A stretch of 64,000 bases of DNA from Desertivirga arenae (GTDB lineage: Bacteria > Bacteroidota > Bacteroidia > Sphingobacteriales > Sphingobacteriaceae): the NCBI RefSeq assembly GCF_017355785.1, contig NZ_JAFEWE010000007.1:233570-297569 (forward strand), given 5' to 3'. Positions 45,036 through 55,170 of the stretch are shown one piece after another. The notes beneath the pieces were generated by a model. It had not been told where the DNA came from. It saw only the letters and a program-made list of their open reading frames with translations, and did no database searches. A program made the translations under genes and the position numbers. Within the stretch, counting starts at the first letter, position 1. Every line of letters starts with the position of its first letter.

Positions 45036-46322
45036 ATGAATTTTGTAGAAGAATTACGTTGGAGAGGCATGCTTCATGATATTATGCCAGGAACTGAAGA
45101 AGAACTGAATAAAGGAATGGTTTCCGGCTATATAGGTTTTGATCCGACTGCCGATTCTCTTCATGTGGGCCATCTTACCCAGATAATGACGCTTATTCAT
45201 TTCCAAAGGGCAGGGCATAAGCCCGTTGCCTTAGTAGGTGGTGCTACCGGCATGGTGGGCGACCCTTCAGGGAAGTCTGCAGAACGAAATCTGTTATCGG
45301 AGGATGTTCTTACAAGAAATGTTGATGCGCTTAAGTCGCAATTGAAGAAGTTCCTCGACTTTGATAGTAATGCTGCGAATGCTGCCGAGATGGTGAACAA
45401 TTACGATTGGTTTAAGAGCTTTAATTTTCTTGATTTTATTCGTGATGTTGGTAAACATATCACGGTGAATTATATGATGGCGAAGGATTCGGTGAGAAAG
45501 CGATTGGAAGGAGAAACCGGGATGTCTTTTACTGAATTTACCTACCAATTAGTTCAGGGCTACGACTTCTACTGGCTTTGGAAAAATAAGAATTGTATTG
45601 TGCAGATGGGAGGATCGGACCAGTGGGGCAATATTGTTACCGGTACTGAGTTGATTCGTCGTAAAGATGCAGGAACTGCTTTCGCAATAACTACACAGCT
45701 TATCAAAAAGTCTGACGGAACCAAATTTGGAAAGACCGAAAGCGGAGCGGTGTGGCTCGATCCGAAGAAAACCTCCCCATATAAATTCTATCAGTTTTGG
45801 CTAAATGCAGCTGATGAAGATGCCAAGAACTGGATAAGGATCTTCTCCTTAAAAGGAAAAGAAGAGATAGAAGCGATTGAACAAGAACACGATGCAGCAC
45901 CGCATTTAAGGGTGCTTCAAAAAGCTCTAGCTGCAGAAATCACAGTCCGGACCCATTCGGAAGAAGCCTTGCAAACTGCATTAAAGACCTCTGGCTTTCT
46001 TTTTGGTAACGAGTCTGTAGATTTTCTTGAGAGCTTATCTGAGGATGAGGTTTTAGAGGTATTTGAAGGAATCCCAAAGTTCCCTGTTTCAAAAGAGGAG
46101 TTAGCGGGAGGCATCTCTGCAACCGATCTTTTAGCTGAAAAAACAAAGGTGTTCCCGTCAAAAGGAGAGGCACGTAAGATGATTCAGGGTGGAGGAGTTT
46201 CGATAAACAGACAAAAGGTAGGTGATGCTTCTGAGAATGTTACTGCAGCGAGCCTCGTGAAAGGCAAATATTTGATCGCTCAGAAGGGAAAGAAGAATTA
46301 CTTCCTTTTGATAGCTGAATAA
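45036..46322 (+). CDS. tyrS: Tyrosyl-tRNA synthetase
   Basis: Started at 45036 ([24 protein letters not shown]), giving 428 residues. The upstream ATG at 44976 would add 20 residues unlike the family and lies before the promoter. Class I signatures: [17 protein letters not shown] (HIGH-type HVGH at 43-46), [20 protein letters not shown] for tyrosine and ATP, and [12 protein letters not shown] in place of KMSKS. A C-terminal S4 RNA-binding domain ([20 protein letters not shown]) completes it. It charges tRNA-Tyr. Followed by a repeat block rather than an obvious terminator. Confidence 0.96.
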   Translation: MNFVEELRWRGMLHDIMPGTEEELNKGMVSGYIGFDPTADSLHVGHLTQIMTLIHFQRAGHKPVALVGGATGMVGDPSGKSAERNLLSEDVLTRNVDALKSQLKKFLDFDSNAANAAEMVNNYDWFKSFNFLDFIRDVGKHITVNYMMAKDSVRKRLEGETGMSFTEFTYQLVQGYDFYWLWKNKNCIVQMGGSDQWGNIVTGTELIRRKDAGTAFAITTQLIKKSDGTKFGKTESGAVWLDPKKTSPYKFYQFWLNAADEDAKNWIRIFSLKGKEEIEAIEQEHDAAPHLRVLQKALAAEITVRTHSEEALQTALKTSGFLFGNESVDFLESLSEDEVLEVFEGIPKFPVSKEELAGGISATDLLAEKTKVFPSKGEARKMIQGGGVSINRQKVGDASENVTAASLVKGKYLIAQKGKKNYFLLIAE

Positions 46323-46325
46323 AAA

Positions 46326-46575
46326 TAATAAACACGAATTACACGAATTACACTTCCTAGACGCCGTTTTGAACTATACTTGTGTATTTCGCTTGCATTG
46401 TGCTTTTCGCTTCTTGAACTATGCTTAGTGAAATTAGTGTAATTCGTGCTTTTCACTACTTGAACTTAGCTTCGTTAAATCTGAGTAATTAGCACTTTTC
46501 AATCACTCGTTATGCATTCCTGAGAATTCGTGTAAATTCCCCAAATTCGTGCTCATATAAATTCGTGCTCATAAA
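46326..46575. repeat. ATTACACGAATT-type repeats with a 46-bp tandem unit
   Basis: The gap between the convergent tyrS and LuxE-like genes contains CACGAATTACACGAATTACAC (first 20 bases of this at 46334 on), its inverse GTGTAATTCGTG (46437-46448), GAATTCGTGTAAATT and two copies of AAATTCGTGCTCATA. In the middle, a unit of 46 bases beginning GTGCTTTTCGCTTCTTGAAC repeats at 46400, 46446 and, degenerate, 46492. Such CACGAATTACAC arrays are dispersed in many Bacteroidota genomes. No ORF is present. Confidence 0.75.
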
Positions 46576-46580
46576 TATCA

Positions 46581-47612
46581 TTACTGTACCAACAAATTAC
46601 AGCCCCTGATATCACTGTTATCAAACCTTCCTAAAACCTCAAAACTGCCATCGGCATACACCTTTCCCAAGTCCTGGGTTGCAATAAAGGAACAAGAGTA
46701 TACGTTGGCAAGATCAATTACATTAATTCCTCCCGTTTGCCCTGGAATCAGGTAAGATAGTGGATCATTAGTATCTCTGATCAATACCCTCATCCAGGCA
46801 GGGCACTCAAATATTCCATCTCCCCTGGAGTAAGCCTGAGATAATAGTTCCGTCATGCCGTATTCTGAATAGATCTTTGCAACCCCAAAACCTGCAGTAA
46901 GTAAGGAATGTAATTCTTCCCGTATCATCTCTTTTCGCTTACCTTTCATTCCTCCGGTTTCCATAACGATCAAGTCAGGGAAATCTACTCTATAAGTTTC
47001 AATAAAGTCTAACAGTGCATAGGTAACGCCGATTAATAACACCTTCCTGTTTTGCTGCTTCAAAACCTGTAGCTTTTGATAGAGCTCGGAATGGTTATAT
47101 AGATAATACCCACTATCGGTATTTTGAGTGGAATTAATAAGCGAATCGATCATGTAAATAAGAGAAGAGCCATCTCTTTCAAGATAGCTGGGTAGAAGTG
47201 CAAGAATTGTAATATCTGTAATATTATCACATAATAATTCAAAACCTTTTTGAAAGCTACGATCGTATAATCCGATGTCTTTAACGAAATGTTTACTTTG
47301 GGAGATGCCCGTGGTGCCGGAGCTTGAAAATACGGTTTCAGTACCCTCAACATCACCGGTAATTACAGAATGACTTTTAAAAAATTCAATAGGAAGGAAT
47401 GGAATTTGTTCAATAGATTCAACTTTGTTTACATCAATGTTTAATGCATCGACAAATGCTGAATATACTTTATTCTCTTTTGCCTGGTATCTAAAGACAT
47501 CAAGCGCTTGACTTTCGAAAGCTTTAGAGGATTGAATTGAAAATATTTTGTCTATTGGAAAATTAGTCACTTTATTAAGATAAGTCCCAAAATTAACAAG
47601 ATTAAAAAGCAT
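46581..47612 (-). CDS. LuxE/PaaK-family acyl-adenylating enzyme
   Basis: The 343-residue protein has the LuxE-domain features FLPIEFFKSHSVITGDVEGTETVFSSSGTTGISQSKHFV (SSSGTTG nucleotide loop), ALLPSYLERDGSSLIYMID, LIVMETGGMKGKRKEMIREE and IYSEYGMTELLSQAYS. LuxE-type acyl-protein synthetases activate a fatty acid with ATP and pass it to a protein thiol. Bacteroidota often carry this as a stand-alone gene of unknown physiological role; no lux genes are nearby. No signal peptide. The 293 bp upstream to 47905 is AT-rich with no ORF or clear element. Confidence 0.8.
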   Translation of the reverse strand: MLFNLVNFGTYLNKVTNFPIDKIFSIQSSKAFESQALDVFRYQAKENKVYSAFVDALNIDVNKVESIEQIPFLPIEFFKSHSVITGDVEGTETVFSSSGTTGISQSKHFVKDIGLYDRSFQKGFELLCDNITDITILALLPSYLERDGSSLIYMIDSLINSTQNTDSGYYLYNHSELYQKLQVLKQQNRKVLLIGVTYALLDFIETYRVDFPDLIVMETGGMKGKRKEMIREELHSLLTAGFGVAKIYSEYGMTELLSQAYSRGDGIFECPAWMRVLIRDTNDPLSYLIPGQTGGINVIDLANVYSCSFIATQDLGKVYADGSFEVLGRFDNSDIRGCNLLVQ

Positions 47613-47905
47613 ATTAAGCTTGTAGAGGCTTAATAATTACGAGGCAAATGCGATATTTTTAAAAAATAGTAGAAAAGTATAATAACATTTCATTTTGCGC
47701 TTCTATTGATTGGGATTTCATTAATATTGCTAAGCGATTGTTCTATAGTTTTTTGTAGTTTTAATTATATTTAGCCCTTTATTAAAACTGTTCTAAATTG
47801 TACAGTTTTATGAACAATTAGCGACTATAGCCGTTACTAGGGCGTCTTTAGTTTATTAGCTGGTAATTTGTAGCTATAGATTACAAGCGAAGTTATATAA
47901 CTTTA

Positions 47906-50365
47906 ATGGTAGAAAAAGAAAACAAAGAATCTCTGCCCGAGTTCAGCATCGAGCAGTTAGAGGAAGGTGTGCAGCACGTTAATAATCCAATTATTGGATT
48001 GACACCAATTGAAAAGCGATATCTGAAAGCCGTAAAGGAATACGTTCAGAACGGTAACAATTTTTATTTTTCTGACGGTGAAGCCCGTGTAGAAGTAAGG
48101 GTTGTAAGTGATGAAATAATTCGGGTTAGGTTAGCACCGCACGGGACTTTTTTGGAAGAGTTCTCTTATGCAGTTAATAACCTCGACCAGCGGGTAACTG
48201 TCTTTTCGTTTGATGAGGATGAAGTATTCTACAAGGTAAAAACGAATACCGTAATCTGTAAAATAAATAAGGCAGATTTTCATATTTCTTTTGAAGATAA
48301 TCTTGGTTTAATTACCAACGAAGATCAGATCCCAATGCACTGGGAGGAGAATGTTGATTTTGGAGGTTATTATGTATTCTGTACCAAGAAATGCCCTGCA
48401 AACGAGAATTTTTACGGACTAGGAGATAAACCTTCTGCTTTCAATATAAAAGGCAGGCGGTTTCAGAACTGGAACACTGATACTTATTCTTTTGCCCGGG
48501 ATCAAGATCCATTATATCGGTCAATTCCTTTCTATATCGGCCTAAATGAAGGTGTAGCTTACGGAATATTTTTCGATAATACCTATAAAACACATTTCGA
48601 CTTCGCGCATCAGGAACATGATAAAACAAGTTTCTGGGCAGACGGAGGCGAATTGCAATATTATTACATCCATGGTCCTCACATGATGGATGTGGTGAAG
48701 CGTTATCATACCCTGACAGGAACTCATCCAATGCCGGCTCAGTGGACCCTCGGTTATCACCAGTGTCGCTGGAGCTATTATCCAGAGAGCAAGGTGAAGA
48801 ACCTGGCCAAGAATTTCCGTGAACGTAAGATCCCTTGCGACGCAATCTATCTTGATATTGATTACATGGATGGATACCGTTGTTTTACCTGGAACAAGAA
48901 ATACTTCCCAGATCCTAAAAGAATGGTTAAGGAACTATCTGACGATGGTTTTAAGACTGTAGTAATTATTGACCCAGGAATCAAAGTGGATGATAACTAC
49001 TGGGTGTTCCGTGAAGGAAAAGAAAATAAATACTTCTGCCGCCGCAGTGATGATTACTTCATGGAAGGGCACGTTTGGCCTGGCCGATGCCAGTTCCCTG
49101 ACTTTACTAATCCAGATGTACGAACCTGGTGGGGTGGTTTGTTCAAAGAGCTGGTAGAAGTTGGTGTAGCAGGAGTGTGGAATGATATGAACGAACCTGC
49201 TGTGTTTGGTTCAGGAACATTCCCTAATGATGTGCGTCACCAATACGATGGTCATCGCGGATCTCACCGTAAGGCCCATAATGTTTACGGAATGCAGATG
49301 GTGAGGGCTACTTACGAAGGCCTGAAGAAACTTCAGAAAAATAAGCGTCCGTTTACCATAACCAGAGCGGGTTACTCTGGAGTACAGCGTTATTCTTCGG
49401 TATGGACAGGAGATAACTTGGCATCCTGGGATCACTTGAAGCTCGCAGCATTACAATGTCAGCGCCTTTCAGTTTCCGGTATCTCGTTTTGTGGAACTGA
49501 TATTGGTGGATTTACAGGAGAGCCCGATGGGGAATTGTTCACTCGTTGGATCCAATTAGGAGTATTTACTCCTTTCATGCGCGCCCACTCTGCTGGTGAT
49601 ACCCGTGAGCGTGAGCCATGGAGCTTTGGCAAGGACTATGAGGACATTAACCGTAAGTTCATCGAACTTCGTTATAGACTTCTACCATACATCTATTCGG
49701 CATTCTGGGAACAACACCGCTATGGATTCCCTATTCTTCGCCCTGTTGTGATGATAGAACAGGATGTAAAATTGAACCTTCATCGTGAAGATGAATTCAC
49801 CTTTGGTGATAAAATACTTATTTCGCCAGTTATGCAGCCGGGACAAAAGTCCAAAGTTGTATACTTGCCAAAAGGAAAGTGGTATGACTACTGGAGCCAT
49901 GATGAGCTTGAGGGAGGAATGGAACACACAATTCAAACCCCTCTTGACAGCATGCCGATCTTCGTTAAGGCGGGCGCTGTTATTCCCGAGTGGCCACTAA
50001 TGCAGTATGTAGGAGAAATAGAGCCTGACGAGATAAAGTTCCAGATCTATTACTCCGACTATGAAGTGAACTCATTCTATTATGAGGACCACGGAGATAC
50101 CTTTGCTTACGAGCAAGACATCTATACAGAAAAGAAATTTGTAGTAAAAGGAGACGCCGCAAGTCTCAATATCAAACAGTTTTCTGAGGGATTATATACC
50201 CCTCGTTACGAGACTTATGAATTGAAATTGATAGGATTGCCGTTTTTACCAAGCAAGGTTTACATTGACGGGAAGGAACAGCAGCAGGAATTAGGCTTTG
50301 ATGAATTAAAACGTGTAATTATAAAGGCTAATAAAAATTTCAGAAATATCGAGATCTTAAAATAA
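47906..50365 (+). CDS. GH31 alpha-glucosidase
   Basis: The 819-residue protein has the GH31 N-terminal beta domain (FYGLGDKPSAFNIKGRRFQNWNTD), TLGYHQCRWSYYPE, DAIYLDIDYMDGYRCFTWN and the catalytic WNDMNEPAVF with nucleophile Asp427; Asp503 in WTGDNLASW fits the acid/base. C-terminal beta domains follow (FVKAGAVIPEWP, YYEDHGDTFAYEQ). No signal peptide is visible, so it is probably cytosolic and acts on alpha-glucosides or glycogen-derived oligosaccharides, in line with glgB 13 bp downstream. Confidence 0.94.
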   Translation: MVEKENKESLPEFSIEQLEEGVQHVNNPIIGLTPIEKRYLKAVKEYVQNGNNFYFSDGEARVEVRVVSDEIIRVRLAPHGTFLEEFSYAVNNLDQRVTVFSFDEDEVFYKVKTNTVICKINKADFHISFEDNLGLITNEDQIPMHWEENVDFGGYYVFCTKKCPANENFYGLGDKPSAFNIKGRRFQNWNTDTYSFARDQDPLYRSIPFYIGLNEGVAYGIFFDNTYKTHFDFAHQEHDKTSFWADGGELQYYYIHGPHMMDVVKRYHTLTGTHPMPAQWTLGYHQCRWSYYPESKVKNLAKNFRERKIPCDAIYLDIDYMDGYRCFTWNKKYFPDPKRMVKELSDDGFKTVVIIDPGIKVDDNYWVFREGKENKYFCRRSDDYFMEGHVWPGRCQFPDFTNPDVRTWWGGLFKELVEVGVAGVWNDMNEPAVFGSGTFPNDVRHQYDGHRGSHRKAHNVYGMQMVRATYEGLKKLQKNKRPFTITRAGYSGVQRYSSVWTGDNLASWDHLKLAALQCQRLSVSGISFCGTDIGGFTGEPDGELFTRWIQLGVFTPFMRAHSAGDTREREPWSFGKDYEDINRKFIELRYRLLPYIYSAFWEQHRYGFPILRPVVMIEQDVKLNLHREDEFTFGDKILISPVMQPGQKSKVVYLPKGKWYDYWSHDELEGGMEHTIQTPLDSMPIFVKAGAVIPEWPLMQYVGEIEPDEIKFQIYYSDYEVNSFYYEDHGDTFAYEQDIYTEKKFVVKGDAASLNIKQFSEGLYTPRYETYELKLIGLPFLPSKVYIDGKEQQQELGFDELKRVIIKANKNFRNIEILK

Positions 50366-50378
50366 ATGGTAAATAAGC

Positions 50379-52376
50379 ATGAGTAAGTCGAAAAAGAAAC
50401 CTGCGGCCACAGAAATACTTTTGGCAGAGCCAGAAGTAAAACCAACCGAAAACCATGTAAGGCCTTTTACTAGGTTTACAGACTTCGACATACATTTATT
50501 CAGAGCGGGAAAACACTACAAGCTTTACGAAAAATTAGGTTCTCATGTAATGGAACTTGAGGGCCGGGTAGGTACTTATTTCGCTGTATGGGCACCCAAT
50601 GCCAGTTCTGTTTCAGTTATTGGTAACTTCAATGGCTGGAATAAAACAGCTCACCAGTTATTTGTACGGTGGGATAGCTCAGGGATTTGGGAAGGCTTTA
50701 TTCCGGAAGTTGGAAACGGCGAAGTATATAAATACTTTATAAAGTCAAATCAGGGAGAAGATCTTGAAAAGTCTGATCCTTTTGCGCTAAGATGGGAGCA
50801 ACCCCCAAGAACAGCTTCAATTGTTTGGGATACCTGGTACGAGTGGAAAGATGCTGAATGGATGCAGCATCGCTACGAACATAACAGCTTGAATAAACCT
50901 TATTCGGTTTACGAGGTGCACCTGGGTTCATGGCTACGTAGTCCTGAAGATCCTGAGAAGTATCTAGGATACCGGTTAATGGCGGATAAACTTGTTCCTT
51001 ATGTAAAGGAAATGGGCTTTACTCATGTCGAGTTTATGCCATTAATGGAACATCCATATTATCCTTCATGGGGCTATCAGATAACAGGTTATTTCGCAGC
51101 TTCATCTATTTACGGAACGCCCCAGGACTTGATGTACCTGATTGAGCAATTACACATCAATGGAATCGGGGTGATTATGGACTGGGTTCCTTCTCATTTC
51201 CCCGGTGATATTCATGGGTTATTCCGCTTTGATGGCTCACATTTATATGAACATGCTGATGCTAAGGAGGGATATCATCCTGACTGGAAATCATATATCT
51301 TCAATTATGGAAGGAATGAAGTCAGGGCCTTTCTGATCAGCAATGCAATCTTCTGGCTGGAACGCTTCCATGTAGATGGGTTACGCGTAGATGCCGTTGC
51401 TTCCATGCTTTACCGGGATTATTCCCGTAGGGAGGGAGAGTGGATTCCAAACCAATATGGTGGAAGAGAGAATCTTGAGGCAATTAGTTTCCTAAAAGAA
51501 TTCAACGTTGCAGTTTATAGCCATTATCCTGATGTTCAAACTATTGCTGAGGAATCAACAGCTTTTCCGGGAGTTAGCCGACCTGTGTTCAGCGGAGGTT
51601 TAGGCTTCGGTATGAAGTGGATGATGGGCTGGATGAATGATACTCTAAAGTATTTCCAGGAAGATCCTCTAAACCGGAAACACCATCACGGCCAAATCAC
51701 CTTTAGTACAGTATATGCCTTTACGGAAAACTTCATGCTTCCACTTTCTCATGATGAGGTGGTTCATGGGAAGAAGTCTATGGCTTATAAGATGCCTGGG
51801 GATGAATGGCAGAAATTCGCTAATTTAAGAACATTGTATACGTACATGTTCACGCACCCTGGCGCAAAACTCCTGTTCATGGGGGATGAGTTTGGTCAGA
51901 CCTCAGAATGGAATGTAAATCAGTCGCTTGACTGGCATTTACTTGACTTTGCTCCCCATAAAGGTATTCAGGAGTTGATTAAAGGTCTTAATAACCTGTA
52001 TAGAACCGAGCCAGGTCTCTATGAGAAAAATTTTGAATGGGAAGGTTTTAAATGGATAGAGGTAGGGGATGCTGAAAATTCCGTTTTAGCCTACTGCCGG
52101 AAGGGAAATACCGAGAATACGAAAGTTGTTATTGTATTAAACTTAACTCCAATTCCAAGAAAAGATTACCGTGTCGGTTTGCCTCACCATGGTGATTGGG
52201 AGGTAATATTCAACTCGGACGATCCTAAATATTATGGAAGTGGTTTTGAGATAAAATCAAAAGTATCTACCGAACCAACTCATTGGCATGGAAGGTCTCA
52301 ATCAGCGTTGCTGGATTTACCGCCAGTATCGGGTTTGGTTCTCAAAAGATTTAACAGGACGGCGAAGTTCTGGTAG
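50379..52376 (+). CDS. glgB: 1,4-alpha-glucan branching enzyme
   Basis: The 665-residue protein has an N-terminal CBM48 (GTYFAVWAPNASSVSVIGNFNGW), the GH13 barrel with GVIMDWVPSHFPGD, VDGLRVDAVASMLYRDYSRR (nucleophile Asp338), IAEESTAFPGVSRP (acid/base Glu391) and LPLSHDEVVHGKKS, and the C-terminal beta domain. It makes alpha-1,6 branches in glycogen. It follows the GH31 gene closely and probably shares its transcript. A perfect palindromic terminator ends the unit. Slightly shorter than the E. coli enzyme, lacking its extra N-terminal module. Confidence 0.95.
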   Translation: MSKSKKKPAATEILLAEPEVKPTENHVRPFTRFTDFDIHLFRAGKHYKLYEKLGSHVMELEGRVGTYFAVWAPNASSVSVIGNFNGWNKTAHQLFVRWDSSGIWEGFIPEVGNGEVYKYFIKSNQGEDLEKSDPFALRWEQPPRTASIVWDTWYEWKDAEWMQHRYEHNSLNKPYSVYEVHLGSWLRSPEDPEKYLGYRLMADKLVPYVKEMGFTHVEFMPLMEHPYYPSWGYQITGYFAASSIYGTPQDLMYLIEQLHINGIGVIMDWVPSHFPGDIHGLFRFDGSHLYEHADAKEGYHPDWKSYIFNYGRNEVRAFLISNAIFWLERFHVDGLRVDAVASMLYRDYSRREGEWIPNQYGGRENLEAISFLKEFNVAVYSHYPDVQTIAEESTAFPGVSRPVFSGGLGFGMKWMMGWMNDTLKYFQEDPLNRKHHHGQITFSTVYAFTENFMLPLSHDEVVHGKKSMAYKMPGDEWQKFANLRTLYTYMFTHPGAKLLFMGDEFGQTSEWNVNQSLDWHLLDFAPHKGIQELIKGLNNLYRTEPGLYEKNFEWEGFKWIEVGDAENSVLAYCRKGNTENTKVVIVLNLTPIPRKDYRVGLPHHGDWEVIFNSDDPKYYGSGFEIKSKVSTEPTHWHGRSQSALLDLPPVSGLVLKRFNRTAKFW

Positions 52377-52381
52377 TCCAT

Positions 52382-52409
52382 AAAAAAAGCTCCTTAAGGA
52401 GCTTTTTTT
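52382..52409. terminator. Bidirectional terminator between glgB and the Ldh2-family gene
   Basis: Perfect palindrome AAAAAAAGCTCCTT/AAGGAGCTTTTTTT between two convergent genes, with a T-run on either strand. Confidence 0.92.
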
Positions 52410-52425
52410 ATGGCTTTTATTCACC

Positions 52426-53526
52426 TTATTTTATTGCAAAATCTGACAATAGGTTAATTCCTAAGCTAGCTGCTAACTCGTCAAGGTCTTTAACAACGGG
52501 TTCTACCAAAGGTATTCCGCTCTTTTTTCGTTCTCTCTCCGCCTCCGCCTCTGGCTCTCCCGGAATTATTACCGGTTGTTCAGGATTGATTGGTTTAGCT
52601 GATTTAAAGCGTTCTATCCAATTGTCCATATGTGCTTTGAATTCATCTACCGGTCTGAATCCGTCCACTCTCATGGCCCCCAAAAAATGTCCTATCCCTT
52701 GTCCTGGTAAATTAGGTAGAGGGTCTAAAAAGGCAACAAAAGGGGGTACCCATGGTCCATAATTAGCTCCTGAGAGAACAGCAGATAATATATCAACCGT
52801 TGCACTTAGACCAAAACCTTTGTGACTGCCATGATCTCTGTCGCTACCCAAGGTTAATAAAGAGCCTCCCGTTTTTAAAGCATGCGCATCTGTTGTATTT
52901 TCCCCTGTTTGTGTTTGAACCCAACCTTCCGGAATAGCCTTGCTTGCTCTTTGGGCAATCTCCAGTTTCCCGTTAGCCGCCGCTGCTGTTGCCATATCTA
53001 CTACTACAGGTTCGTACCTTCCTGCAGGAAAAGCATAGCACATCGGGTTTGTTCCCAACAGCCTTTCTGTTGTAAAAGTTGGGGCGACTAAAGGACTTGC
53101 ATTTGTCATCGCAAAGCCGATCATATCTTTTCTAACAGCCTCTAAGGCATGATAACCAGCAATCCCAAAATGATTAGAATTTCTTACCGATACCCATCCC
53201 GAACCGAATTTTTCAGCCTTTTCTATTGCAAGCTTCATTGCAAATGGTGCTACTACTAGTCCCAATCCGCCATCACCATCAACCGTAGCTGTAGTGGCAG
53301 TTTCATGAGCGATAGTAATAGTAGGATTCGGATTAATTCTTCCTTTTTGGTACAATCGAACGTATCCGCTTAAACGGGCAACGCCATGGGAGTCAATCCC
53401 ACGAAGGTCTGAGGCCAACAAGACATCTGCTGCCAATGCTGCATGTTCTGTGGAGCAGCCTATTTTTTCAAAAACTGCTTCTGTGAACTTTCGCAGTTTG
53501 TCTTCCGGGAAAATATTAGAGTTCAT
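52426..53526 (-). CDS. Ldh2/malate/ureidoglycolate dehydrogenase-family oxidoreductase
   Basis: The 366-residue protein has the Ldh2 family features SDLRGIDSHGVARLSGYV (His47), VSVRNSNHFGIAGYHALEA, ERLLGTNPMCYAFPAG, VVDMATAAAANGKLEIA and GSDRDHGSHKGFGLSATVDILSAVLSGA. Members reduce or oxidise 2-hydroxy acids (malate, lactate, ureidoglycolate, 2,3-diketogulonate) with NAD(P). The specific substrate cannot be told here. The gene starts 2 bases after bshC stops, so they are cotranscribed, though a functional link to bacillithiol (for example malate supply) is only speculation. Confidence 0.9.
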   Translation of the reverse strand: MNSNIFPEDKLRKFTEAVFEKIGCSTEHAALAADVLLASDLRGIDSHGVARLSGYVRLYQKGRINPNPTITIAHETATTATVDGDGGLGLVVAPFAMKLAIEKAEKFGSGWVSVRNSNHFGIAGYHALEAVRKDMIGFAMTNASPLVAPTFTTERLLGTNPMCYAFPAGRYEPVVVDMATAAAANGKLEIAQRASKAIPEGWVQTQTGENTTDAHALKTGGSLLTLGSDRDHGSHKGFGLSATVDILSAVLSGANYGPWVPPFVAFLDPLPNLPGQGIGHFLGAMRVDGFRPVDEFKAHMDNWIERFKSAKPINPEQPVIIPGEPEAEAERERKKSGIPLVEPVVKDLDELAASLGINLLSDFAIK

Positions 53527-53528
53527 AT

Positions 53529-55121
53529 TTAAGGTTCAAGAATTGTGAACTTGAAGTCGAGAGGTTTAAAATGACGGATCAATTCTTCAATAAAGCCATC
53601 CCCATACTTAATATAAAAACGACCAAAATTCTCAATCCGTTCCTGAAGTCCATTTCCTGGAAAGTACTTGCTTTTTAGGCTATCAATCTTGTCAAGTACT
53701 TCATCATGATTGCGAACATCAGCTTTGATCATCTTTTTTTCAAGATTGCTCAGAGCCTTTTGTAATCTAACCTTAACAGCTTCTGTGCTGGGACTTAAAG
53801 TAGGATCTATTTTATATGTACGTAGTTTTATTTTCTCGAAAATGGAATTAAGCTCTATCCATTCCGCCGATAGATTTAAGGTGTGATTAGAATGACTTAG
53901 TACCCATTCTTTTTTTAATTCTTCTGCCGGTTTAAAAATATCTTTATGACAGATCTGTAGACGGCAAAGCTTGTTACTAAACTCTTCGTGGGTGATCATC
54001 GCCGAGTTCCTTAATAGAAGTATTGGAAAATCAATCTTATAGAAATCAAAGTTCGATTTAAGCTGTAACCAATAAACTATTTCTGCCCCACCACCTATGT
54101 AAGCCAAATTGGGTAAAATTACTTCCTGGTATAAGGGCCGCATGACAACATTAGGGCTGAACCGATCTGGGTGAGCTTTTATTTCTTCCTGAAGTTCTTC
54201 CTTAGAGAATTTCAACTCTGTGTTCAGCACTTGATATTGTCCGTTCTCAAACACTATTCGTTCACGCAGCCCTTCTATCATATAAAAGAAGTTGATTTCG
54301 CGAGCATTAACCTGTGTGCTATAGCCTGCTGCTGCCAGGTCTGAACTAGTTTGATTTATGGAATTAAAGCTTCTTTGATTAAGGATATCTTCTTCGATTA
54401 TTGGAGCAAACTCCTGTTTTAAAGCTGCATCATCAGCGTCAATTATCACTAAACCAAACCTTTCAAACAGGGCATTTACGAGATAGCGTGTAGCGTTAGC
54501 GAGGGTATTATGTTGGAGATAAGACTCTTCGATCAGGGAGGCTAGTTTAGAAGAATTTTCTGATACTCCCAAAGTTTGCTGGTAGTCTTTTATTGCTTGA
54601 AAAATAGAAGAGGGATCTAGTTTTCCCGTAGCCCCGAAGGCCTGATGATCCCAGTTTACTTTCTTACCCAGGATGCTCGTATGGTTAATCTCAGCAAAAT
54701 CATGATCTTCTGATGCCATCCAGTAAACAGGAACGAAGTTCTTATCAGGATAGGCAGCCTTCAGATCTTTGGCCAGATTAATTGCTGTAACTATCTTATA
54801 GATAAAATATAAAGGACCTGTAAAAATATTAAGCTGATGTCCTGTAGTTACAGTGAAGGTATTCTGCTCTCTTAATAACTGAATATTTCCGTTAACTGCG
54901 CTTGAAGTCGCGGTGTTAAGACGAGCATATTGTTTTAGAAGAGAGTCAACTAAGATGCTTCGATTAGCTGTTACTTTTCTTTCCTCTAATAACTTTCCAA
55001 AGTTCTCTATTGTTGGGAAATGGGAGATGAAAGGACTTAGTTTAGGATCATGTGCCAGATAGCTTAATACAGTAGATGAAAAACTTCTGGTATCGCTATA
55101 GTTTATATATGTGGCTTTCAT
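53529..55121 (-). CDS. bshC: Bacillithiol biosynthesis cysteine-adding enzyme BshC
   Basis: The 530-residue protein has the BshC pattern FTVTTGHQLNIFTGPLYFIYKI, KNFVPVYWMASEDHDFAEINHT, RPLYQEVILPNLAYIGGGAEIVYWLQLK and a C-terminal coiled coil (ALSNLEKKMIKADVRNHDEVLDKIDSLK). BshC joins cysteine to GlcN-malate, the last step of bacillithiol synthesis. Bacteroidota commonly use this thiol. bshA and bshB are not in the window. Between rimO (49 bp upstream, after a hairpin) and the Ldh2-family gene. Confidence 0.94.
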   Translation of the reverse strand: MKATYINYSDTRSFSSTVLSYLAHDPKLSPFISHFPTIENFGKLLEERKVTANRSILVDSLLKQYARLNTATSSAVNGNIQLLREQNTFTVTTGHQLNIFTGPLYFIYKIVTAINLAKDLKAAYPDKNFVPVYWMASEDHDFAEINHTSILGKKVNWDHQAFGATGKLDPSSIFQAIKDYQQTLGVSENSSKLASLIEESYLQHNTLANATRYLVNALFERFGLVIIDADDAALKQEFAPIIEEDILNQRSFNSINQTSSDLAAAGYSTQVNAREINFFYMIEGLRERIVFENGQYQVLNTELKFSKEELQEEIKAHPDRFSPNVVMRPLYQEVILPNLAYIGGGAEIVYWLQLKSNFDFYKIDFPILLLRNSAMITHEEFSNKLCRLQICHKDIFKPAEELKKEWVLSHSNHTLNLSAEWIELNSIFEKIKLRTYKIDPTLSPSTEAVKVRLQKALSNLEKKMIKADVRNHDEVLDKIDSLKSKYFPGNGLQERIENFGRFYIKYGDGFIEELIRHFKPLDFKFTILEP

Positions 55122-55130
55122 GAGTGGACG

Positions 55131-55160
55131 AAAATAAGGGGAATTCTAAACATTCCCCTT
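55131..55160 (-). terminator. Probable terminator between rimO and bshC
   Basis: Read on the minus strand: AAGGGGAAT, 7-nt loop, ATTCCCCTTATTTT. A 9-bp stem with a short U-rich tail. Confidence 0.55.
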
Positions 55161-55170
55161 TGTCCTTTTA

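Noticed and set aside
48441..48845. 134-codon minus-strand frame inside the GH31 gene
   Set aside because: Antisense shadow; low-complexity translation with no family features and a clear real gene on the plus strand.
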